Shown piece by piece: positions 1 through 5,781 of a stretch of 6,796 bases of DNA. The first letter of the stretch is position 1. Each line of letters starts with the position of its first letter. Source of the stretch: G039029935 sp039029935 (GTDB taxonomy: Bacteria > Chloroflexota > Anaerolineae > Caldilineales > Caldilineaceae). The position numbers and the translations under genes are program-made. The notes beneath the pieces were generated by a model, which searched no databases, was not told the origin of the DNA, and saw only the letters and a program-made list of their open reading frames with translations. The DNA is taken from NCBI GenBank assembly GCA_039029935.1, contig JBCCFC010000752.1, positions 1-6,796 on the forward strand. Reading direction: 5' to 3'.

Positions 1-24
1 AAAAATGAATATATATTCATTTTT
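1..24. repeat. AT-rich perfect 24-bp palindrome at window edge
   Basis: Bases 1-24 read identically on both strands: AAAAATGAAT at one end, its complement at the other. An A-run on one side and a T-run on the other make it resemble a weak bidirectional intrinsic terminator, perhaps for a plus-strand gene lying to the left of the window. The stem is almost all A/T, and the window edge cuts off the context, so the function is not established. Confidence 0.4.
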
Positions 25-190
25 ATGATAGCATATTCATCCTGCTGTATCAAGCCCTATTTTCGGCTTTCAGGAAGATTTCGGACAAATGACGTAACGT
101 GTAAGGAATGAACAAAGGACAGTATCGCGGGTTGGCTACCTGCCATACACATAAGCAATCTGCGGTACTGGTTTACACTTTCTATGCAAG
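25..190. other. Non-coding stretch left of the operon terminator, nothing recognised
   Basis: I see no convincing gene, RNA or repeat here. A short plus-strand frame begins at 108 but runs straight through the terminator palindrome and into the 3' end of the permease gene. Its composition is unlike a conserved protein, so it is not called. Confidence 0.5.
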
Positions 191-226
191 CAAAAAAAAG
201 GTGTCCACAATATTGTGGACACCTTT
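191..226 (-). terminator. Intrinsic terminator closing the transporter operon
   Basis: Bases 197-226 form a perfect 30-bp palindrome centred on 211/212 (stem core GGTGTCCACAATA and its complement). On the minus strand it is followed directly by eight T residues (the A-run at 192-199). It starts about 45 bases after the stop codon of the DppC-type permease, the right place and orientation for Rho-independent termination of that operon. The upper stem is AT-rich, so the real loop is probably a few bases at the ATAT centre. Confidence 0.9.
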
Positions 227-270
227 CATAGATGGCAGCGAATCGGGTTCAATTAAGGACTATTCAAATG

Positions 271-1308
271 TTACTCTTTATCCTTCAACGTTGGATCAAG
301 CGCATCGCGCAGTCCATCACCAATGAGATAGAAGCAGAGAACCGCTAGCGAAATCAGCAACCCTGGGGGCCACATCAGGTGCAATGCGGTGAACTGTCCC
401 GTGGCTGGATCGCGCAGGAAGAAGAATTGGCGTGTGCGACTAAGCATGTTGCCCCATGTCGCGGTTGGTACTTGTACACCCAACCCCAAGAAGCTCAGGA
501 CTGATTCCGTCAGAATCAACCCACCGACGCCAATGGTCGTGATCACGATGATGACGGGCAGACTGTTGGGGAGGATGTGCTGGAACATGATGCGCCAGTG
601 TGATGCGCCAATGGAGCGAGCGGATAGTACATAATCTAGCTCACGCACCTTGAAGACGTTCCCACGCATAAACCTCGCTGTACCAAACCAGCCCAAAAAG
701 CCAAGAAACATGGTTAATGTAAAGGCACTAGGTTTAAAAATGGCGGAGACGATAATCAGCAAATATATTGTAGGCACGGCGATGACCGTATTGATAAACC
801 AGAGTGTAATGTCGTCAATCAGGCCCCCAAAATAGCCTGAAATTAGGCCAACAACGCCGCCCAGCAGGAATGAAATCAGAGCTGCGACAAGGGCAATCCC
901 CAAGCTAACCCGACCCCCATAAAGGAGCCGTGCCAACTGGTCACGTCCAAGCCGGTCTGTGCCAAGCCAATGGGTCACGCCCTCTGATTTGCCCAGCATG
1001 ATGCGCGCCGTACGGTCATCAATGCCCAGTTGCCACTGAATGTATGGACCAATATATGGGCGCGCAAACGAGTTTTCTGGATTGGTATCGTTTGGACCGA
1101 CGCCGACAAGAGTATTCGTGATTGTAGGCGCAAAGACCGCCAGTAGACCAAGAATCAGGACAGTTGTCATGGCAAACAATGTAAGTTTGTCTTGCCGAAT
1201 GGAGCGCGTGACCATCCCCCAATAGGTTTGGGGAGGACGTTCGGCCAATGGTTCCCGCTTGAATGCGGATGAAAGATTATTTGGTAGTGAAGCTTCTTGT
1301 ACAGCCAT
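271..1308 (-). CDS. dppC: DppC-type ABC transporter permease
   Basis: Inner-membrane permease subunit of a peptide/opine/nickel-type ABC importer; it pairs with the DppB-type subunit encoded just upstream. With the start at 1308 it has 345 residues. A cytoplasmic N-terminus of about 40 residues leads into TM1 (about 42-62, LTLFAM..LLAVFAP). An extracytoplasmic segment runs to the family motif HWLGTDRLGRD (about 113-123). Further TM helices follow, with the EAA coupling loop at about 228-251 (SARSIGASHW..ILPNSLP), which docks on the ATPase. The end, GDGLRDALDPTLK, is typical of DppC. The frame stays open to 1416, but those 36 extra residues are encoded partly by the adjacent hairpin repeat and have no ribosome-binding site. 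The ATG at 1308 has AAAGGAA at 1323-1329, though the 14-base spacing is long. The loop at about 63-112 is longer than in Escherichia coli DppC. Substrate cannot be assigned; oppC or appC would be equally fair names. Confidence 0.93.
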   Translation of the reverse strand: MAVQEASLPNNLSSAFKREPLAERPPQTYWGMVTRSIRQDKLTLFAMTTVLILGLLAVFAPTITNTLVGVGPNDTNPENSFARPYIGPYIQWQLGIDDRTARIMLGKSEGVTHWLGTDRLGRDQLARLLYGGRVSLGIALVAALISFLLGGVVGLISGYFGGLIDDITLWFINTVIAVPTIYLLIIVSAIFKPSAFTLTMFLGFLGWFGTARFMRGNVFKVRELDYVLSARSIGASHWRIMFQHILPNSLPVIIVITTIGVGGLILTESVLSFLGLGVQVPTATWGNMLSRTRQFFFLRDPATGQFTALHLMWPPGLLISLAVLCFYLIGDGLRDALDPTLKDKE

Positions 1309-1332
1309 CTGTATTTTATAAATTCCTTTGAA

Positions 1333-1563
1333 ATACGACAACGGATTTGGGAAAGGTACGGATTTTAGTTTCGACGTCTGAGAAAAATTGGTTCTTTCAG
1401 ATTTCATGAGGTTCATATTTGTAGGTCATCGCTATTAGCGTGACATTCATGATGTAGCCCAGAATGTCACGCTAATAGCGATGACCTACGAACCTATATC
1501 AATCAACGCATGAAATCTGTTGAACTAAGAAATCCGTTCCCGTCCCCAAATCCGTTGTCGTAT
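1333..1563. repeat. Hairpin repeat element copy 1 (MITE-like, nested inverted repeats)
   Basis: This element fills the gap between the two permease genes. Its core is a perfect 28-bp inverted repeat, 1421-1448 with 1462-1489, around a 13-base loop (ATGATGTAGCCCA). Further matched arms lie outside it: AGGTTC at 1409-1414 with GAACCT at 1490-1495, CAGATTTCATG at 1398-1408 with its complement at 1509-1519, and a 19-bp terminal pair ATACGACAACGGATTTGGG at 1333-1351 with its complement at 1545-1563. The motif ACGGATTT occurs twice in each outer arm. There is no internal gene and no U-tract, so it looks like a small non-autonomous or REP-like element rather than a terminator. A related copy lies at about 4639-4824. 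Confidence 0.85.
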
Positions 1564-1569
1564 ATTATT

Positions 1570-2634
1570 TTACGACAAACTAACACGAGGGTCAACCACG
1601 CCGTACAAAATATCTGAGAGTAAGTTGCCCAAAATGACAAAGACAGAAAAGAACATCACCGCACCTAACACCATTGGATAGTCCAATTGGAAGACCGCGT
1701 TCAATGTCAATCGTCCCATGCCCGGCCATGCAAAGATGGTTTCCGTGACAACGGCCCCACCGAGAACACCAAAGATGGCGGGTCCCAAAATCGTCATCAT
1801 GGGAACCAACGCGTTACGGAATGCATGTAGATACCACACACGGTTTGGAGAAAGCCCTTTGGCCTTGGCCGTGCGGATATAGTCGTTGTGAATCACTTCG
1901 AGTACCTCGGCGCGCATCAGCCGACTTAGGAGGGCAATACCACCAAATGATAGCACAAATGCAGGCAGAAGCATATGTCGTGCGCGGTCTAGCAGATCAA
2001 ATTCATTGGTCAACGATACTGTCTGTCGTCCACCTGTTGGCAATATCCCCAAAACAACACCAAATAAGAAAATCAACATGAGTCCCAGCCAAAAATTGGG
2101 GATGGATTGTCCGATGACAGTAAAAAAGCGTATAATGTTATCTAAAAATGATCCTCGGTAAATCGCGCTAAGAACACCCAATGGGATGCCGAGTATCAGC
2201 GAGAGGAGTAGGCTTGCAACACCGAGTTCTAATGTTGCAGGCATTCGTTGCACCAATCGATCCCAGACAGGTTCTTTTGTCTGAATGCTGGTACCCAGTT
2301 GCCCTCGAATCACCCCTTCGCCCGTGTCACAGATTGTATAATTAATTAGATTGATATGGGTACAGGTCATGCCTAAATTGGTAAATTCTTCCCTATTATC
2401 ACCCGGACGTAGCGAAATGCCTGTAAACCAGCGTATATATTGAATTGCAATGGGTTGGTCTAGACCGAGTTGGCGGCGTTGTTGGTCTCGCGCCTCCTCT
2501 GTCACATTGGGATCAAAGGTCATAAATGTAATCGGATCACCTGGGGCAGAATGGGCTAAAGCAAAACTAATGAGGCTAATCCCGATTAAGGTGGGAATGG
2601 CCTGTAAAAGGCGGCGAATAATGTAACGAGCCAT
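1570..2634 (-). CDS. dppB: DppB-type ABC transporter permease
   Basis: Inner-membrane permease subunit, 354 residues, that would form the channel with the DppC-type protein. The N-terminus MARYIIRRLLQAIPTLIGIS and the SAPGDP motif at about 29-34 are hallmarks of the family. TM1 is at about 9-28, followed by an extracytoplasmic domain to about 132 and five further membrane stretches (about 134-158, 170-198, 223-238, 280-300, 321-345). The EAA loop is at about 254-278 (RTAKAKGLSP..FRNALVP). The end, DILYGVVDPRVSLS, is standard. The segment at about 76-110 looks like an insertion compared with E. coli DppB and contains two Cys (91 and 102), which could form a disulfide outside the membrane. The start is supported by GGAG at 2645-2648, ten bases before the ATG. 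The hairpin element of copy 1 begins seven bases past the stop codon. Family assignment is firm; the transported substrate is unknown. Confidence 0.95.
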   Translation of the reverse strand: MARYIIRRLLQAIPTLIGISLISFALAHSAPGDPITFMTFDPNVTEEARDQQRRQLGLDQPIAIQYIRWFTGISLRPGDNREEFTNLGMTCTHINLINYTICDTGEGVIRGQLGTSIQTKEPVWDRLVQRMPATLELGVASLLLSLILGIPLGVLSAIYRGSFLDNIIRFFTVIGQSIPNFWLGLMLIFLFGVVLGILPTGGRQTVSLTNEFDLLDRARHMLLPAFVLSFGGIALLSRLMRAEVLEVIHNDYIRTAKAKGLSPNRVWYLHAFRNALVPMMTILGPAIFGVLGGAVVTETIFAWPGMGRLTLNAVFQLDYPMVLGAVMFFSVFVILGNLLSDILYGVVDPRVSLS

Positions 2635-2655
2635 ATTGTCAAAACTCCGTACAAT

Positions 2656-2747
2656 CGGTAGGTCGGTATTCGGTAGGTCAGTATTCGGTAGATCGGTTCC
2701 TTCTTACTGATTACCGACCTACTGACCTACTGACCTACTGATTACCG
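2656..2747. repeat. Mosaic of short tandem and inverted repeats between binding protein and permease genes
   Basis: The left half (2656-2700) is three 15-bp units: CGGTAGGTCGGTATT, CGGTAGGTCAGTATT and a diverged CGGTAGATCGGTTCC. The right half (2706-2747) is built from ACTGATT, ACCGACCT and two ACTGACCT units, then ACTGATT and ACCG, largely the reverse complement of the left. An 11-bp block GTAGGTCAGTA (2673-2683) can pair with either of two sites (2720-2730 or 2728-2738), so alternative hairpins are possible. There is no U-tract. A small 6-bp hairpin (2757-2762 with 2768-2773) lies between this block and the upstream stop codon. It may stabilise the upstream mRNA end or reduce read-through into the permease genes; this is inference. 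Confidence 0.8.
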
Positions 2748-2784
2748 TCTTCAAACTGATGGCAGAACCATCATAACGAACACA

Positions 2785-4530
2785 CTACGGTTGCAAAGCA
2801 ACGTCATACCATGTGTGAATGTTCCAGCTAAAGCTCCATTCGCCTGGATCGATGTTGCCCCATCCGGCTGAGTAACCAGTGTTGCCAACGGAACCCGTCA
2901 CGAACAGGTATGGGATGTCGTCGTGGATGATCTGCTGGATTTCAGCATAGATGGGTGCACGATCTTCTGGCGCACATCCTGGAACGGCAATACCTTCGTC
3001 AAGCAGACGGTCGATTTCTGGATTCTGATAGCTAACAAAGTTGAAGCCGCTCTCTGGCGTGTCAAACTTGCTGTGCCAGAAAGAGTCATCGTTGGGGTCT
3101 GTACCCAAGCCAGTCCAGCCGATGATCACCATATCAAAGGTCTGGCCCAACAATTGACCGACCAATGTACCAAAGTCAATCGCTTCAAAGGTGATGTCAA
3201 AGCCCAAGCTGTTGAGTTGGTCCTGTACCAATGCACCCAAGTCCTCACGCGTGGTGTTACCAGCGTTGGTGATCAGCGTCAGAGACAATGTTTGACCATC
3301 TTTTTCACGGATACCATCCGCATTCAATTCCCAGCCCGCTTCGTCCAGAATCGCCGCCGCAGCATCTGGATCATAGGCATATGGCTCAATGCTTGGATCA
3401 TGCGCCCAACCAACGGCTGGCAGTACATTGCTGGCAATCTGATAGCCCTGACCCAAGTAGACATTCTCAATGATAGACTCATAGTCCAAGCTGTGTGCCA
3501 TCGCCAAACGAACAGCGTGGTCACTCAGAATTGGATGTGGTTCCTGCTCAATGTAGTTGCCCTCTTCATCCTGTCCAGCCTGTGGATTTTCAGGATTTGC
3601 CAAGTTCAAGCCGATGTAGCTGTACCCGTCATCAAAGAAATTGTGAATGTTCAAACTGTCGTTGCTTTCAACAATTTCGATCTGCTCTGGCTGCAAGCCC
3701 ATTGTGCTGATCTCACCACTCTGTAGCTGTGCCAAGCGCGCACCTGGATCAGGTACAACTTTGGTAATGGTTCCATCCATGTGTGGCGAACCTTCCCAGT
3801 AGCTTTCGTTGCGCAACATAACGATATTGTCATCGCGTGTCCAGCTAGAGAAGATGAACTGACCCGCACTGACAGACGGGCTCTCATTCATGCCACTTTC
3901 CATGACATCGCTGAAATCATCAGCGTACAGGTGGCTTGGCAACCAACCTAGACCTAAATCGAGCAAGCCATCACACTTCAATTCCTTGAAAGTAACTTCG
4001 AGTGTATTATCATCAACAACATTGATGCTCTCAATGCCTGCAACATTCGACTTGCGTGGTGTTTCAACCAGATCACTGGCAATCGCGTCATAGGTGAATT
4101 TGAAGTCATTGGCGTCTACAGCATCGCCATCGCTCCACATCACACCTTGGCGCAAATTAAAGGTCCATGTCAAGCTGTCGTCAGAGACAGTCCAACTTTC
4201 AGCCATCTGTGTTGGCACAGTTGCACCAGAGAATGGGTCTGTACCCAACAGCGTGGGGAAGATAAATTGGTGAATGGCACTACTGGCCGAATCTGAGCTC
4301 AAAATTGGGTTCAGGATTGACGCGTCAGCCGAGCTTGCAATCGTCCAAACACCACCTGGTGTAATCTCTGACGGTGCATCCTCCGCAGCCGCTTCTTCAG
4401 ATGCAGCACCCGTATCTGTTGCCGTATCTTCGACCTCTGCTGGTGAAATTGGCACTGGCTGCGCACAGGCTGCCATAACCATCGACACCACCAAAAGTAG
4501 TGTCACAAGCGAAAATAGTTTCCGACTCAT
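2785..4530 (-). CDS. Peptide-type ABC transporter substrate-binding lipoprotein (SBP family 5)
   Basis: Extracytoplasmic solute receptor of 581 residues that delivers ligand to the two permeases encoded downstream. A lipoprotein signal peptide (MSRKLFSLVTLLLVVSMVMA) ends in the lipobox MAAC, so Cys22 should be lipidated. Residues about 25-58 are a low-complexity Ala/Glu/Asp/Thr tether. The SBP_bac_5 fold follows: residues 109-150 carry the family signature (AESW, LTWTFNLRQGVMWSDG, ANDFKFTYDAI). Later landmarks are AGQFIFSSW at 222-230, VRLAMAHSLDY at 340-350, GWTGLGTDPND at 471-481 and NPEIDRLLDEG at 503-513. Two non-lipobox Cys (186 and 519) could form a disulfide. The start is well supported by GAAAGGA at 4537-4543, six bases from the ATG. 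It is the first gene of the transporter operon. Relatives bind dipeptides, oligopeptides, nickel, glutathione or sugars, and the ligand cannot be read from this sequence. No frameshift is seen; the long antisense frame inside it is a shadow. Confidence 0.96.
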   Translation of the reverse strand: MSRKLFSLVTLLLVVSMVMAACAQPVPISPAEVEDTATDTGAASEEAAAEDAPSEITPGGVWTIASSADASILNPILSSDSASSAIHQFIFPTLLGTDPFSGATVPTQMAESWTVSDDSLTWTFNLRQGVMWSDGDAVDANDFKFTYDAIASDLVETPRKSNVAGIESINVVDDNTLEVTFKELKCDGLLDLGLGWLPSHLYADDFSDVMESGMNESPSVSAGQFIFSSWTRDDNIVMLRNESYWEGSPHMDGTITKVVPDPGARLAQLQSGEISTMGLQPEQIEIVESNDSLNIHNFFDDGYSYIGLNLANPENPQAGQDEEGNYIEQEPHPILSDHAVRLAMAHSLDYESIIENVYLGQGYQIASNVLPAVGWAHDPSIEPYAYDPDAAAAILDEAGWELNADGIREKDGQTLSLTLITNAGNTTREDLGALVQDQLNSLGFDITFEAIDFGTLVGQLLGQTFDMVIIGWTGLGTDPNDDSFWHSKFDTPESGFNFVSYQNPEIDRLLDEGIAVPGCAPEDRAPIYAEIQQIIHDDIPYLFVTGSVGNTGYSAGWGNIDPGEWSFSWNIHTWYDVALQP

Positions 4531-4611
4531 ATCTCATCCTTTCATACTGTCGTATGGTTCTTTCTATGTGATTCAAGTATCGGCTGGGCAGTTCGCTTGC
4601 GCGTACGTCCC

Positions 4612-4617
4612 ATTATA
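4612..4617 (-). promoter_or_regulatory. Candidate -10 box upstream of the transporter operon
   Basis: The minus strand reads TATAAT, a consensus -10 hexamer, 82 bases before the start codon of the binding-protein gene. The hexamer at the expected -35 position (TATTCA, 17-base spacing) is poor, so an activator or another sigma factor may be needed. The -10 box is bracketed by GGGAC direct repeats (plus-strand GTCCC at 4607-4611 and 4619-4623, period 12), which could be a protein-binding site. Only sequence resemblance supports this. Confidence 0.35.
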
Positions 4618-4638
4618 TGTCCCACAGAAAGAATTGAA

Positions 4639-4824
4639 TATTTATAGTTTATCGTCAAAAATTTGACTTCTTTGAACATTCATAAGGTTGACATTCGTAA
4701 GTCATCGCGATGAGCGTGACATTCTTGATGCACCCCAGAGTGCCACGCTCATCGCGATAACCTACGATATACATCAACATTGCCAATTCATGAATTTCTG
4801 TTGAATCAAATTTGACTATAAATA
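4639..4824. repeat. Hairpin repeat element copy 2
   Basis: This is a second, diverged copy of the 1333-1563 family. The core arms are 4697-4724 and 4738-4765, around the 13-base loop TTGATGCACCCCA (three differences from copy 1). Within the 28-bp stem, 24 positions pair, three are A/C mismatches and one is G/T. The flanks also match copy 1: left TTCTTT and TTCATAAGGTT, right TTCATGAATTTCTGTTGAA. Outer matching arms TATTTATAGT (4639-4648) and ACTATAAATA (4815-4824) suggest the boundaries. The sequence between these arms and the core differs from copy 1, so the outer limits are less certain than the core. The right end overlaps the last two codons and the stop of the HTH gene. There is no U-tract on the minus strand. 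Confidence 0.75.
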
Positions 4825-5772
4825 GCGAAAGAAATGGGGGGAGGCCGATTCACATGGGCCACCAACCCGACCACCATTGCCACAATCAATTTTTGGAGAT
4901 GGGTTTGTCTCGAAAGGGATCAATCTGATTGTAGCCCATTGCTTTTCGTTCACAAGAATCTGCTGTTGATTTGGGCTAGGGTGCGCATCATCAATCGTCG
5001 TATAGATGACTTCCACACCAGGATGGGGCGCAGATATCGACGTTGGCAAGTTTGTAGGATTTGTCATTGGTATATTGACAGAGACTGTTACAAGAATTAG
5101 GAGCGATAGGAAAACAGCAGACGCTGCTGGCCGCTTATTGGTAAATAATGCCCAAAACGGGTGCTGCGAAATGGTTGTAAGGAAAATCTGACAGGTTTGG
5201 AGGACATAATTTCTTGCATTCATTATCGCATATTGAAGGCCACTTTTGCTAAAATAAGAATAGGCCAGACGAGATAACGCCTCTTTGGGTGAATTGGCAA
5301 AGTGCCAAGCTCTTGGTACTGATGGTTTTGAACTGGGCACAAACTCAGGAGAGCTGAGGACTGGCACAACAGGCCGTTCAAGTAAGGCCGCAAAGATGGC
5401 GATATCCTCATCCAGTGCGGTAGCCAAGCGACAGAGCAGTCGTGTATCGACATCAGCGGACACGACCAAACCATTCTCTAGCCCGACAACAAATGCCTCT
5501 GTTCGTCCAATCTTCTGTGCAAGCTGTGCAACTGACAAATTTTGATAGTTCCGTGCCGTCTGAATGTAGCTGGCAAAGGCACTCATATCAATGTGATAAT
5601 CTGCGTTATGCGTGTTGTCAATGGTTGTTGCACTGTGTGCATGGACATGATGTGTAACGACATGATGCGTAACAACATCACCAAAATCTGCTAGAAACTG
5701 ATCGATATCAGGGCTAGGTTGCAATTGAATATCGTCGGTGAGTCTATTCTGTGCTGTCATATGTATTGACAT
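4816..5772 (-). CDS. XRE-type helix-turn-helix protein with one membrane segment; candidate sigma-factor partner
   Basis: A 318-residue protein I cannot assign to a named family as a whole. Residues 1-62 are a polar N-terminus with a His-rich stretch (eight His between 36 and 60, including a THHVV duplication). A Cro/C1-type HTH follows at about 66-127, with AQLAQKIG as helices 1-2 and LENG at 98-101 as the usual end of the recognition helix. A linker (130-214) leads to one hydrophobic helix at about 215-235 (AASAVFLSLLILVTVSVNIP), then an outside tail of about 80 residues. The tail ends with two Cys (297 and 307) flanking GNGGRVGGP. The topology, cytoplasmic HTH then TM then short outer domain, resembles RodZ but without its larger periplasmic domain. 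It starts nine bases after the sigma gene stops, with no clear Shine-Dalgarno, so translation is probably coupled; the ATG at 5760 is an alternative. Placement and topology fit an anti-sigma or membrane sensor role, which is inference. The last codons lie within hairpin element copy 2. Confidence 0.85.
   Translation of the reverse strand: MSIHMTAQNRLTDDIQLQPSPDIDQFLADFGDVVTHHVVTHHVHAHSATTIDNTHNADYHIDMSAFASYIQTARNYQNLSVAQLAQKIGRTEAFVVGLENGLVVSADVDTRLLCRLATALDEDIAIFAALLERPVVPVLSSPEFVPSSKPSVPRAWHFANSPKEALSRLAYSYFSKSGLQYAIMNARNYVLQTCQIFLTTISQHPFWALFTNKRPAASAVFLSLLILVTVSVNIPMTNPTNLPTSISAPHPGVEVIYTTIDDAHPSPNQQQILVNEKQWATIRLIPFETNPSPKIDCGNGGRVGGPCESASPHFFRYL
5646..5675. repeat. 15-bp tandem duplication encoding THHVV twice
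   Basis: CATGATGTGTAACGA (5646-5660) is followed directly by CATGATGCGTAACAA (5661-5675), 13 of 15 identical. On the minus strand it keeps frame and encodes the duplicated THHVV of the His-rich segment in the HTH protein. Confidence 0.8.
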
Positions 5773-5781
5773 GATGTTTGA

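Noticed and set aside
108..326. 72-codon plus-strand open frame
   Set aside because: It reads through the operon terminator palindrome and into the permease 3' end; the peptide has no recognisable features.
2656..2747. Possible CRISPR array
   Set aside because: Units are only 7-15 bp, adjacent without unique spacers, and arranged in mirrored halves.
2923..3726. 267-codon plus-strand open frame
   Set aside because: It lies fully antisense to the well-supported binding-protein gene, has no family resemblance and no ribosome-binding site of note.
4589..4595. Shared CAGTTC motif upstream of both the importer operon and the sigma gene as a common sigma-dependent promoter
   Set aside because: The match is only six bases, and in the sigma leader it belongs to a hairpin arm; no second promoter element is found at a constant distance.
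4274..4666. 130-codon plus-strand open frame
   Set aside because: It is antisense to the signal peptide and tether region of the lipoprotein; the Ala/Ser-rich composition is a mirror of that low-complexity DNA.
4697..4765. Hairpin copy 2 (and copy 1) as intrinsic terminators
   Set aside because: Neither stem is followed by a T-run on the minus strand; compare the true terminator at 191-226.
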